The notes under the pieces are model-generated. The model was not told the DNA's origin and ran no database searches. It saw nothing but the letters and a program-made list of their open reading frames with translations. Below are positions 51,401-63,600 of a DNA stretch of 64,000 bases, one piece after another (the first letter of the stretch is position 1; each line of letters starts with the position of its first letter). Origin of the DNA: Progne subis subis. Lineage: Eukaryota > Chordata > Aves > Passeriformes > Hirundinidae. Location: NCBI GenBank assembly GCA_022316685.1, contig JAKJHU010000046.1:4253001-4317000 (forward strand), read 5' to 3'. A program made the translations under genes and the position numbers.

Positions 51401-51646
51401 TCAGCTGAGGATCCAGGGTCTGCCTCTCTTCCTATCGCCAGCAATCATATCAACACCCTCCCTCATCAAAGTTTTTGAAGTGCTGAATGTAAAACCAGTA
51501 AAAAGGTCTTCCTGATTTTTAAAGGGAACTGTTCAGTCCCACGCTGAACAGTGCCTGATGCAACTTATAAGTTACCTTATTACAGTGCCAAAGCCCCTCA
51601 GAGTGTTGGTGTATCCTCTACTCACCCAGGCCTTCCACCACGCCAT
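39378..51646 (-). CDS. ANXA8: Annexin A8, complete gene (12 coding exons)
   Basis: Twelve exons on the minus strand join without frame errors into 981 nt, 326 residues (human ANXA8 has 327). Annexins bind acidic phospholipid membranes in a calcium-dependent way; A8 is cytosolic and linked to late endosomes and epithelia. A short N-terminal head starting MAWWKAW is followed by four annexin repeats. Each has its type II calcium site: GLGT 36-39 with E78, GVGT 108-111 with E150, IRGT 193-196 with E235, and GAGT 268-271 with D310. The segment [11 protein letters not shown] is shared with human A8, and the terminus is GSD rather than GSDP. The start is ATG 51646 in a strong context (A at -3, G at +4). 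All introns are GT-AG. Confidence 0.95.
40743..40865 (-). CDS. ANXA8: ANXA8 coding exon 11
   Basis: Residues 268-308: [20 protein letters not shown] then [20 protein letters not shown] and Ser308. Calcium loop of repeat 4. Confidence 0.95.
41696..41754 (-). CDS. ANXA8: ANXA8 coding exon 10
   Basis: Residues 248-267: [20 protein letters not shown], the first helix of repeat 4 and its approach. Acceptor CCTAG, donor GTAAGA. Confidence 0.95.
41996..42091 (-). CDS. ANXA8: ANXA8 coding exon 9
   Basis: Residues 216-247 with split codons at both ends: [20 protein letters not shown] then [13 protein letters not shown]235 completes the repeat 3 calcium site. This exon is the most diagnostic for A8. 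Confidence 0.96.
43850..43943 (-). CDS. ANXA8: ANXA8 coding exon 8
   Basis: Residues 185-215 plus one base: [20 protein letters not shown] then [11 protein letters not shown]. It holds the repeat 3 calcium loop, which uses the IRGT variant usual for annexin repeat 3. Confidence 0.95.
44457..44516 (-). CDS. ANXA8: ANXA8 coding exon 7
   Basis: Sixty bases, 20 residues (165-184): [20 protein letters not shown], equivalent to the human GSRDDVSSFVDPGLALQDAQ linker between repeats 2 and 3. Weak GTACTC donor. Confidence 0.92.
45154..45233 (-). CDS. ANXA8: ANXA8 coding exon 6
   Basis: Residues 138-164: [20 protein letters not shown] then ILVCLLQ. It supplies E150 of the repeat 2 calcium site. Confidence 0.95.
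45837..45927 (-). CDS. ANXA8: ANXA8 coding exon 5
   Basis: Residues 108-137 plus one base: [20 protein letters not shown] onward, forming the calcium loop and second helix of repeat 2. GTAAGC donor. Confidence 0.95.
46674..46787 (-). CDS. ANXA8: ANXA8 coding exon 4
   Basis: Residues 70-107: [20 protein letters not shown] onwards to KELYDAMK. It includes E78, the acidic partner of the repeat 1 calcium site. Phase 0 at both ends. Confidence 0.95.
47891..47985 (-). CDS. ANXA8: ANXA8 coding exon 3
   Basis: Residues 38-69, with [16 protein letters not shown] and [15 protein letters not shown], nearly the same as human A8. The donor GTTCTT is a weak match to consensus, but the frame and protein match leave no doubt. 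Confidence 0.95.
48254..48344 (-). CDS. ANXA8: ANXA8 coding exon 2
   Basis: Acceptor TTTCAG, donor GTGAGT. It codes residues 8-37, starting [10 protein letters not shown], plus the first base of Gly38. It contains [18 protein letters not shown], the end of the variable head and the first helix of repeat 1. Confidence 0.95.
51626..51646 (-). CDS. ANXA8: ANXA8 coding exon 1 (MAWWKAW)
   Basis: Only 21 coding bases, easily missed: ATG then Ala-Trp-Trp-Lys-Ala-Trp, then a GTGAGT donor. Human ANXA8 starts MAWWKSW with the same boundary, and the next exon is in phase 0, so the join is exact. The 5' UTR lies above 51646; its end is not visible. Confidence 0.92.
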
Positions 51647-54600
51647 TGTGGTCTCAGCAGCGATACCTGGGTCTGCTGGTGAAGAAAACCACACACATCA
51701 CACCTCACAGCTTGGAAATCTCAGATTTGAAGGGAGGCATAAGGAGGAGAGCAAGAAACTAAAGTTCTTTTCAGTAAACATACCGCAAGAAAAACGGAAT
51801 AACTGTACTCCTCTGGAGGCTTGTTCCCTCTGGAAGCCGCAGAATGTAACTGGCCTCTCAGGCACACGCAGGTATAAAGCATCCTTATCTACAAATTCCA
51901 CAGGGCAACACCCTCAGACATGGCTCAACTTGTTTTTCACATATGATCTCACAGGGAGAGATCAAGTTGCTTAATAAACGAGGCTTCCCTTGTGAGGAGG
52001 CCTAAATTCAACCTTGTTGACTCATTGTAATTTTTCCACTGCTTCTCCCAATGCACGCCCTTCCCTGCTAACATTTTGGCCTCTGGCACAGATACAACAT
52101 GCAAATTACAACCAGGTAATTTCTCAGCATAAAAGAGTCTAGATGAACTCAACTACAACTGAATAAGCCACTCACTATTACCAACTCTTTCTATCTCTAC
52201 TAATCTGGAACACTGCCAAACAGGACTCTAGAAAGCTACCTTCCTCTACCTCCCTTCAAAAACTTATTAAAAAAAAAAAAACCCTCAAAGCCAAACAACC
52301 AAAAAAATTCCAAACCAAACAAACCCTATACTCAGCCAAACTCCACCTCATCCATGTCCTGCACCTTGCAGTGTAGCTCCACAAAGCATCAGATTGTACA
52401 GAGACTTAGGAGGTCCCCCCATCCCATACCTAGACTTCCACAGCATGAGTCACGAATGATCTCTAGGGTAACGTAGGACCAACACGTCTAAGGCAAACAA
52501 GTTTGAGTAATGACAACCCCAGCTAAGTGTCATAGGGCTTGCAGTAGCTGTTGTGACATGTTCAGATTTAGGAGCTGTGTGCAAATCTTCTCTTTTTTCA
52601 AAAGAAAAAGGACTGAGTTGAACAGTTCCTCATAGTTTAATTTGGCGAAATATTTCTGTGAAATCATCTGAAATGCCTTATGGTTGTAGCAATATTTTCC
52701 TGTCTAGACTTTTGCCAGAATCTCCCCGTGCCAGCATTTATTTATTTGTTTGCAATGGAAAGCTGCCCTGATGGAAGCATTCCCACCAGCTACATCTCGA
52801 CACTTGCTATATAGGACCTTTGTGCCCGCCCCATTTCCAGGCCCACGAGGGATGCTGGGTGAACACCAAACTATGGGTCCTCTCTTATTTCCTTCCCACA
52901 CACTGCTATTTCACTTAACTCAGCAAGGCCCCTGATGGCCTGGGAAGTTCCCCTGGCTATTCCCAAGAGAATGAGCTGGGCCAGCTGCCCCTGCCTCCAG
53001 CACATCCATCATATGGCAAGGGCAAGTTGGGAAGGAGGAGGTGGCATTGCCCTGGCTGTAACAAACATCTGCTGGGTCTGCACTGGCTTTGCTCCCAGTC
53101 ACATGTGGGAGGCAGGCTAATCACCAGCACACAGCAAGGAGAGCTCATGAGTGATCCTTCAGTCCTCCTCCTCTGGGGGTGGCAAAGGCAAGGTGCCTTT
53201 GCAAGCAGGGTGCATCTGCTTTTGCTGGATCCCAGATTTGCTGCCTACATACACGTTTCCCTCAGCTGGGACAGAACTGGTCAGCTTGCCATGGAGATAA
53301 GCTTTCTTGAGGGCTCCAAGGACAAAGAATCCCTTCTAGGCAGAAAATCACAGTTACAGCAAACAGCCATAGGTCACAGGGGGCAGCAGAGACCAAAACA
53401 GACAGCAAATGGGAAAATGTCCAAGGGGTCATTCTACCATCATAAATTAAAATGGCCGTGAAGGGACTAACCAGGGGATTTTAATGCATAGAAACACTGG
53501 CCAGGTTTTAATCAATATGGGCAGGCTAGGAAAGGTCTGGAGAACCTGAAATGTGCTGCAAGACTCAGAGCAAGGCGGCAAATGGCTTAATATCGACCAG
53601 AGCCGTTGGCACTTGCAGGCTAGTGGAACAGAAGGAAAGCAGTCCAGTGCCCCTTTTGCTTATTCAAATATAGTTACCCTGAGTAGCTGTAAACATGAAC
53701 AGATTTCTCTTCATTGCTGTTCTTGTCCCTCCCTTAGCACTCGTGCTGTGTGAGCGAGCTTATCTGTGCTTCATGGGCTTTACTACTGTGTACCAGAGAC
53801 ACACACAGCTGTTACAGCACCAGTAAGCAATGCAAGGCACAGCCTCACACATAGTTCAACAATTACCCTCAGGAGCATGCAGCTCTTTAATAAAGGAGCA
53901 GAAGATGATGCATGGGCTTTTCCAAGCTCAACTTTCTCACCTTGGCACTGCCCTGCAGCAGGGGCCATACCTGCATGTCAGGTGCTATTCTGTCTTGGAA
54001 AGTGAACCCCAAATGCACAAACCAGACTGTCTAGAATCTCTGCTCAACATTAATATTAAAGTGATTAGAATTTGTCTCAGACAATGATGGTGTGTGCTTC
54101 TACTGCAGTGTACTGTGGTACCCACAAAATACAGCCATCTCTGATCTATCTGCAGGAGGAATAGCTGGGCAGTGGGTCAGTTATGCCATGGGTGCAGACA
54201 CCCACAGCATCTCTGTACAGTGACTTTTTCTCAGGCCTCATCCACCGGCCTCCTCCAGGCTTTCAGAGAGTCCCTACAGCTGCTGACATGCCCAGCACAG
54301 CTGTCAGCCAGCAAGAGTGGGCAGCAACCTCCAGCAGAACAACAACTTACACCACAATCAGCTTTGGGTTCCCATTTTTAAGCCATTTAGTCCAAACCAA
54401 TTTTCAGCTAGACAAAATGCAGCAGGTACCAGTACACAGCTTTTCTTGACTCTGCCCTGGGACTTTCCAAGCTTGAATCACTGACATTGGAGTTGCCCCT
54501 GATATGTACTCAGCCAGCACAAGGGAAACAGAGATTGCAATCAGGATTTTTAACAAAAAGGTGTCAGTAGCCTTAGGATCACTTTAAGAAGCTTTTGCTA

Positions 54601-57600
54601 CACATTAATCTCAGGCAGGTTTTTTTTGGTTGAATGACAGTTATATAAAGGATACTCTAATGTAGATTGAGGATGACTAAAGTCTTCCAGGATACAGAGG
54701 CAGCCCCCTTTCCCATGTATGAGTTTGGGAAGTCTGGCCCTATGCCTGGAAAATTTCAGGCCAAGAGCTGACTTCTCTGGAACATGAAAGCCTGTGGAAA
54801 CCAGGTTCTCAAATGCTCAGCAATTGCCTTTCATGGCTTTCAATTCTAAAAAAAAATATTTTCAAAACTAACACAAACAGCACAGTCCATTGGGAATTTC
54901 ATCCCGCAGTATGCATTTGTTTGATTTTTCAGCTAGGAATTTGGAAATCAAATGGAATCATTGAGGAAAGGGCAGACCAAACACAGATACACTGTTGGGC
55001 AAAGCAATAGTACTATAACCATATAACATAAGTACTTAAATTTGAAGAAGAGCATACTCTTTACACCAAACAGGAGGGGGGGATTCTGCTACAAGGCTAC
55101 AAAATTGATACCTTTCTCCAACCCAGTTTGTAAGCAGAGCCATGTAGAACTGGAGCTCTGACAAGGACCCAGTTCAGCAAATGTCAGAATTGGGCTTTAT
55201 TATGTATAAAAGAAATCACCAAACTCACATAGAACTGTGCTTTCCAGATCTGAACATTACCCTTATAGAGGTATTCTAGCTTTACACCCATCACTAACAG
55301 CACCTGGCCCTACTTTCCAGGGTCATACCCCAGCCCCTCCCCGCAGCAGCTGCCATGCTTGCAGACAGGCTCACACTCTCTCTGTGACACCATAGGAGTT
55401 TCATCCTGCAGGTTTTAAACCATTGTGCAAACCAGACCAGAGACCAGGCATTACACTCTGCTGCTCCATTTCCCTACCCTTTCCTTTTCCTGTTTATCTC
55501 TCTTAATCACCTCACCTGAAATCAGATCTCTAAACGGGAGAGCTGTGTAAATTTGCCAGCAAGCCTATGCAAACAAAGTTATTGTCTGTTTATGAATGAG
55601 GTGTGAGCTGGGTGGGGAAAAGGGTCAGATGGGTCAGTAGTTTAAAGTGAGGAGAGCATCTGTAATGCAAAAATAAAGTTGCTAAAGCCCCCCAAAACTG
55701 TACTACTTGTGAGCCCACTACTCACCCTGCCCTTTCCTCTGGTGCCTTTGAACCATGTTTCACAGTGAAAATGACCCCTAAATAGGCTTATTTCCATTTG
55801 AAAATAATTATTACAGTTTAGTTTTTGAAGGTGCCTTGCAATCAGCTGTGAGCCAAGCATAAGAGAAATTTCATGTTGCATGCTGTGGGGCGTGTTCAGT
55901 TACAGGAGGAACAAAAGGGTAAAAACTCAGAGTTTGATTCTCCTCAGCACCTCGGTGTCAGTGGTGCCTGTGCTGTGGGGTCTCTGCCCAGAGGTGTGCA
56001 GAGGTTAGTGAAGGGTGTGGACTCCACTTTTCCCAGCAGCTTTGCTGCCCAGGGACACTGCTGCAGGTGGGAGAGTCAGGGCGAGGCACCAACACTCGCC
56101 CTGCCTCTGCTCTGGCTCTGACTCTGGCTGAGCATTTTTCTGCTCATTCCTCTCTTAGCTAGTGCTGGTGCCAAGGAATTCCTCCCAGTTGCTCCAACAA
56201 CCATTCCCCACACAAAGCAGGCAATTGCTGTACTTGTTCAACCCCAAAGGCCAATAAAGAGAGCACTCTCTCAATCAAAGCACTCCCTGAATCAAACCAT
56301 CAAAATGGTCAGAGGCAGCTCACTTGGGTGTGACGGGGACACGACAGACGCCGGGAGCTCACATGCCAGCAGAGGGTGGTAGGCAGCATTCAGCAAGTCT
56401 TTGAACGCTTGGCTGTGAAATATTTTGTGCATGTACCTTTCTGCCTCTGCGGGAATTGGTTTTTGTGTGCTCCTTGATGGAAAAAGTACAGGTGTTTGTA
56501 CACAATCAAGCACAGCCCTGCTGTTTGAAATGACCCCATGATGGAGGCAGGCTCACACAGAGCAACCTAAGAGAAAAGTAAAAAAGAAAAATTTGCTCAC
56601 CTCCCTGGATGTGTCTGATTCCAGCTGTTTGTAGCTAGGCAGCAACATACCCTTTACTGCTTGCATCTCCCAGTTATTTATGTCAGAGCTGAGCAACATC
56701 CATGGCCTTTTGGTTGATTTTGGTTCCCTTCCCGCTGCTGCAGAACTGCAGTGACATCACTCAAGTCAGTGTGCTTGTGCCAGTCACACAGGTTACGCTG
56801 CAATGGGTACCCAGATCTCTCTGGGTGGATGTAGAAAAGACATCTTAAAACCTTGCCAAAGGAAAACAAAAGCAAAGAGACATGAAGTATTACTTCCCTG
56901 CCCCGGGGCCACGGCTGCTGAGGCACTCTGCCTGTCCCTGGCAGAGAGGCACCATGAACTTTGCTTGGCTGCAAACACACTGACTGGCTAATTTTACACT
57001 TATTTCCTGCTGTTGAGTAAGGGTGCTCCTGAACTACCAAAAACAGTGGAATGCCAAACAAGAGTTGTGTGCTTGGCCAGGGCCAGGAGCCTTTCCAGCC
57101 TCTTGCCTCTGCCCCAGGGGCTGCTGCAAAGGTACCCAGAGAGGAAAGCTGGCAGCTGCTAAGTCTGGGAGCAGCCCCCATAGTTACAATTGCTGAAACT
57201 CTCTGGCCAGGAGTGCTGAGCTGTAGTGTTCCAACAGCCAGAGCCGGGCTCTGTCCTTGAAGGAAGGGAAACTGAGGCACAAATGGAAGGCAGAAAAACC
57301 ACCATAACTTGATTGGCCTGGACTAGCCTCACAGGAGGGGAGGAAAGGCCACCCCACAAAAACAAGTGTGCAGAGTTTGTGAACCCCAAAGTGTTCTTCA
57401 ATCCCTCCATCAGGCTGGCAGCTCAGACCCATGGGGAGCAGACAACCACCACCCCTGCATGGCTCAGGAAAAGGAGAACAGCATTCATGAGGGATGCACA
57501 AACTCACCCTCCAGACAGAACTTTCAGGGGACCATGGCAGAGACATTTCCTGAGAGCACCTGGGAAGCATCCTGCCTTCTCTTCCTGGGATGGTGCTGGG

Positions 57601-60600
57601 TCCAGCTGGCCTGGGTTAGAGACAGACCTGCTCCTTTGCTCCTGTGTATGGCCAGGAGGAAAATGAACTATTTCATATTTTCATTTGTGAGTTACTCCAG
57701 CAATACAAACAAGCAGTATTGGAAAAAATAGAGAGAGAGCTGGGAAATTACAGAGCCTACAGAGTAAGTTTCTCCCTGCCCACTTTTTCCCTAGAGAAGA
57801 GTAAGTGCTTCAAGGCACAATCCCTGACAATACTTGTTAGCTTGGGAAGAGACAGAGCACACCAGGGTCTCTCTCACTGTCCTGGCTGTCACTCCTGATG
57901 TCTCAGATACAGGCTGTTTGCATTCCTGGAGCTGGAGTTTCCTGGTGAGCTCTAGCAGAGCCAAGTCTACCATTGTGATGATGCCTTTCAAGGTTTTTAA
58001 CTACCTTCTGAAGGCACTGTCTGCTGAGGACATTGCAGCAATTCCCAGCTGGAAACAACAGCCTCACTGATGAGTAGAAATCCCATCCTTTATCATGGGA
58101 ACTGGAGATCCCAACACACCTTACACAGCTGCATCAGAAATCCAGAAAAGAAAAACAAAACAAAACAAAAGCTGAACTAGGGGCCAACCTTTACCCCAAG
58201 GTACATTCACTGTTAACTAAGATATTCTTGATGCAAAAGGAAAGAGAGGCACAAAGCAGGAACAGTTGTGTTTTTGAAGAGAATGAGCTGCCACATCTGC
58301 TTGCTGTGTTTTCCTTTGGTTTTGATTGGCCAAATAGGTCTTTGATGATGAAGGGGAATATTGGGATTCCTGTTTCCATCTCAAAACATCTATGTACTGA
58401 AAAAAAGACTAGAAAACATTTGAGGCCACTAAGTACTTTACCCTAACAATGCATGAGGCATGATCAGTAAGGCAAGAGCTGCTGTATTTAGTAACCTGTG
58501 GAAAACACATGGGTGTTTATTACATGACTGTGGCTTGACAGGTGTGTTCCTGTCTTCACTGGCAAAACTCATGCTCTCAATCCATATCCCTCTGCGATCA
58601 GAGGGAAAAGTGTACATCCTTAAGTGTAAGGTGTTCTGGGTCACAGGACCTAGGGTGTTTCTGCAGGGCTCCTATTTCTACCATGGAGAAGCAGACAGTC
58701 TGAGCTCCAGAATCGTGGCCCAGAGGCTCAGAACGATGCAGGACACCAGCATGGAAGAAGGGCAAGGCAGCAGCTCCGTGGCAGGGATAGGCTGGTGTGA
58801 GGAAAGCTCTCTTCAATGAGTGACCTCTGTGGCTGAGACACAGATGGGCTTATCTAAGGACCTTCAGTGGAGTACTGACCCATGCAATCATGCATTTCTG
58901 AAAGCTTAAAAGGAAACATTTCTCAATCTATGTCGCAGGCAAAACCTTTCAGCAGGAAAGTTTTCTCCTAGGGAATTTTTCATATCATACTTAATCTCAG
59001 AGTTGGAGCTGCAGTCAGAAATCAGAGATACCTGACCAGGAAACTCCAGTGCAGCCAGCCTCCTGTGCAGTGATAAGGAAGGTCCTCTGATGTGCAGGAA
59101 AAGAGGAAATTTGTCTTAGAAACAGATGAAACTTGAGATGAGTCCTAGCCCAAAGGGCAAAGCACATCCACAGAGTAAAGACCAGACAACTTCCAGCATG
59201 GGTAACATGCTGTGCCTGCGGTTTCTTAAGGAATGAGAGGAGAAGGGAAAAGAGCATTTTTTCTGTTCCTGGCTCAGGTTGCTGAAGCCAAAAAAATTCT
59301 TGTTGCTGACTTCCATGCAGCCAGATAGGGTAGAGATTGGTGTATGTGAACATATAAATGCCACTCCTGAGACTGTGAAGTACATTGGATGAAAGATTCT
59401 AAATCAGCACCAGAGGTTATTTATAGACAATTCCATAAACAAAGACCTGGATCTGCACAATCCCAGTCTCTGGGAAAGTTCAGGTCAAATCTGAATTTTG
59501 TTGTTTCAGGCATGCATAAACCTAAGCAGCCACAGCTGCAGCCAATGTAGGCTTTTTGTTAATGCAGAATAAAAATGCCCAGAGCCTTGGCTGCAGGACC
59601 ACTTTTGTTTATCCGATCTCTTCCAAGAGCACGAGCCTGCTTTTTGAGTAAGAAGCAGATGGAAGAACGAAAAAGAGCGAAGGCCACAAAACCATACTGG
59701 GTGACTATTGTCTTTCCAGCTTGGGGTGGAGAGTGAGAGCAAGCCAGGCTTTTTATCAGAGCCCCTGCCTCCATGAGGGAATAGCACAGCTCCAGGCTGA
59801 GGATTTCAATTCCCATTAGCAGCACAGCCAGTTGGAGCTGCCCAGAGGGAGGCGGATGCCTGGGCTCAGCCACCACGCAGCTCCCACCTGCTTTGCTGCA
59901 GAGTTCATGTGGCTACCAGACCCCCAAATTCGATGCCCACCGTTTTTTTTGCAGATGAGGCTCACATGTGCTCAGGGATTACGTGTGTACACAGACCAGC
60001 TCCCTTACCCTCGCACGCAGGGCTGTGGCTGCCATGCCGGGCACACCGAGCACAGCTCAGCAGCTTTGCAGCAGCCTTGATCACCCATAATTGCAGCCTG
60101 CTTGGGTTCGAGATTTTTGTGGCCTACCCCTGTTGATCCTCTTGCCTGCATTATGTCCACCAGCCCTCTGCCCCCCAGTCCTCAATGGGGCTGGAACACA
60201 TACAGAGGAAACATTAGAAGCAGGGAGGGACTGAAAATCTGTAGTTCTATCTGAAGCCTGGCGACTCCAGTGTTTTCAGAGGTGTAGGATTTCCCACATA
60301 ATTTCTCTTGGTTAAAGTCTTGAGCTCTGGCATTTTATCTTGCAGGGATTTTACTTTATGTCTCTATGTGTTCTATGACTCCCCTTTAAGACAGCAGCAA
60401 TTAGTTCGGGCTCTGCCCCACGTGTCAATAAATGTCTGAGCCCTGACTCAGTTCAACTTACTCAGCATTTCTACCCGGTTTCAAAAAACAATGGCTTACC
60501 TTTGAATTAGACAAAGATCGAAATTCCCAGCCTAGAAACATGAAACAGAGGCACAGAACATACTCTTGTCTCTAATTAAATTAGTAGCAAGTCGAGGGTG

Positions 60601-63600
60601 GTAATTCTCACAGCCCAACTCCCCATTGTTCTGGCCATTAGGCAGCTGAGCTGATTAGAAAGAAGACACAGAGAAGCTTATCGCCTCTTAAAATGACCCT
60701 GCAATGAAAATTCGTTGTAGTGTTTAACCAGTAAGCACTTTTATTGTTGATTCTGAAGCCATTATGACTACATTATGTTGGATTATAAGATTTTGGCTAC
60801 ATCTCCCACATTTGCATGCAGGCATTACATTTGCAAGGTTTTTCTCAGAAAAACGGAGCACGTGCCTAAAATGCATGAAGTTACATGATTATAACACGGA
60901 AGCAGCATGTCAGTTACAGAAATTTGTACCACATGTAACAGTAACAAAACCACACTCCCATGTAAAGCTTCTTCATCCCTCAAAAATCTTCCTGCTTCCT
61001 CTGTCCCTCATCTCCATGCCCCAGCTGTGGATCAGCCCACATCGCCACTGTTTCTGAAAACACTACAGCTTTATAAACAAACAAAAAATTAAAAAATTGA
61101 GTACAGTACATTTTTTTCCCCATAAAAACTAAAATATTTCCTAAAACATTTCTCCCTCGCTACCCTTCTTCTCATCTCCCAAATGAAAAATCTATCACAA
61201 TCTACACATTTGTTCAAGCACTGTTATATGTTAGTAATCTCTATTGCATTATTCAAAGGTATATTAGTAACAAACTTCTAAAAAAACAGTAGGATGACCC
61301 AAGAATTCCCCTTGCCCTAAAACTACAAGGAACTGAAAAAGCTATACTGCATTATCACACTTGCATGCATGTATCCTGAGCCACCTCTATTTATTTACCT
61401 TGAGCCCCTTTTAATAAATAACTGTCCAGCAGTAACATCCAGAAGTGTCCTGTCTCATCCAAATTAAACTCTATATTTACAGAAGTAGGGCTGTTTTCAG
61501 TGAAATGTTTCTTAAAAAAAAACCAAAAAACCCAAACAAACCACAAAAAACCCAAAGTAACAACAATAAAGCCAGCAAATGATTAAAGAGAGAAAGCATA
61601 TTACTGATCATGGCTGAAGACCAACAAGACTAAAAAGCATTAGGAGCACCAGGTGCACATGCATTTGAACTGGTACAGTTCATGAAATAATGTCATTCAT
61701 TGTTATGCTTGCTCTTTCACATGAGAAGCTGATTCTTTTCCTTTCTTTTTTTTTTTCCCCCTCCCTTTTTCTATTAGGACCTTCTGCTCTGCAAGCTACT
61801 CCCACAGATGGCAACACATGCACTGAGCTTGAAAGATGGCCATAAATATGCTCTGATCAATGTGGTTCTGTATCAGGTTTAAGCACACAGAGTTTCCCTC
61901 CCCTGCTGCTTTGCAGCTTGTGTCATTTCACTTCTGTACTAAGTATGAGACCAAGGTCTCCTGAATCTACATTTTCCTCTAGAATTTGGGGAAGCATTAC
62001 ATACTCACTTTTTGCAAGTGTCAAATGATGCTATATACTGGAAAATACATGGGAATCATCCCACATGAGAACATTTCTTAGCAGTGTAACTACTGTCATC
62101 ACAATTGACATATACAAGAAGGCCAAAACAAACATTGAAACAAGCCTGTCTAGAGGGATTTTGTCCCTTCATTTATTTTGAGACATTTCTCAGCTGATGG
62201 ATACCAGTATTACTGCCTTGATTTCAGCTGGTCTATTTTTCTATTTTGATTTATACCAGGTAAGGATCAAGCTCAACAGACAATAAAATAAAAACTAGTT
62301 TCTCCTACTGTGCTGTTACAGTGCCTGAAATCACTGCAAATGGGTACATTTCTATGTAAGCAAAAGGCCTTTCTGTAGCCAGTGCAGCATATTCACTGCT
62401 CCCACCTTTGCAAAGGAAATTCAGTTGAAGGCAAAAAAAGAGACCACTTTCTCTTCCTGCTTTGCCAGCAAACTAAACCTGCAGTGCTCCTGTCACAGAG
62501 GCTGCAGCCAAAACACCACTTACACACCAAATGCTTTATTTTTCTATGGTGAGAATGCAGGAAACTCCATTTATGCAAAATCTAATTCTCAAATCCATGG
62601 TGGTTCCTGCTTTATCATACATAAATCCATTCACCTGGGATTTGGCAAAGCCTAAGCTGTTCCTATTCCTGCTGCACTTGCAAGTTGTGCAGAACTGTTA
62701 GTATGTGTTATCTTTGCAAGTCTGTCTATTCCAGCAAAGAAGAATATTCTCCTCAACTGCAAACAGCCAGCTGGATGTGACTGTGAGAAGCCCTGCCTAA
62801 GCCAACACCTCCACTGTCACTGCTAGCGAGTCAAATTCCACCAACATTAACATGAGGGCAAATTGCCAACTCTATTCACCTCTCCCACGATCTGTACAGG
62901 TGCAAAACAATACAAAATCTGGTGTTTTCATAAGCTAAAGTTAATTCTTGACCCACCAAGCCACTGCTTCAATCTCACTGCTGCCTGCTGATAAGAGACT
63001 TGGCATCTACAGAGCAGTGGTCTGTTGCAACCCCGTAAGTTAAAGCCCTAATGCCGTGTTTTGTCCTGGCATGGGAATCGGTTCTATTGTCCTCTGCCAT
63101 TTCAATTTCTAGTTAGCATTTGCTGGCTAATTCTTATACAACCAACGTGAGAAGCTGTTAGGTTCACTGTACATACACATTAAAAACAGTCTTAGACCCA
63201 GCAAGGTTATTTCAGGGTTTCCACATTACTGGCATAATGCCCATCAATGATCTCTGCTTGTGAAGCACCTTCCCCCACCCTGCCCCCTGCCCTCTCACTG
63301 CAGTCATCCAGTTCCTTTCACTAGAGTTAAAAACAGAGTTTCACCAGAACTGCAGTGGAAAACAGCACTTGTTTTAGTTTCACCTTTCCACTGAAAGAAA
63401 CAGAGACAGGTGATGACTCTGTGTCACACTGGCTGCAAAAGGCCTTTCCATTCATAGGAATGCAATTCTCAAGCAATTTTTGTAAAGCAGGAGAAACCAA
63501 ACAAAACCCTACACAGTTCCCACACACAAGCACAGGCACACGCACACATACACACACTCTTTCCCCTCCAAACCGAAATCCATTCTCATGAACCAAATTA

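Larger units (their letters stand above)
39435..51625 (-). other. ANXA8 introns
   Basis: Eleven introns from 241 bp (between exons 9 and 10) to 3281 bp (intron 1, 48345-51625). I see no further exons or nested genes in them. Intron 10 carries a 144-codon open frame on the opposite strand without an ATG start, which I do not accept. Intron 11 holds a GGGGGAAG purine tract near 40293-40326. Short A- or T-runs are the only other notable content. Confidence 0.8.

Noticed and set aside
56678..57731. Overlapping open frames of 117-200 codons on both strands
   Set aside because: Several frames are open at once in moderately GC-rich sequence, which suggests low stop-codon density and not a gene. No motif or exon boundaries fit a known family.
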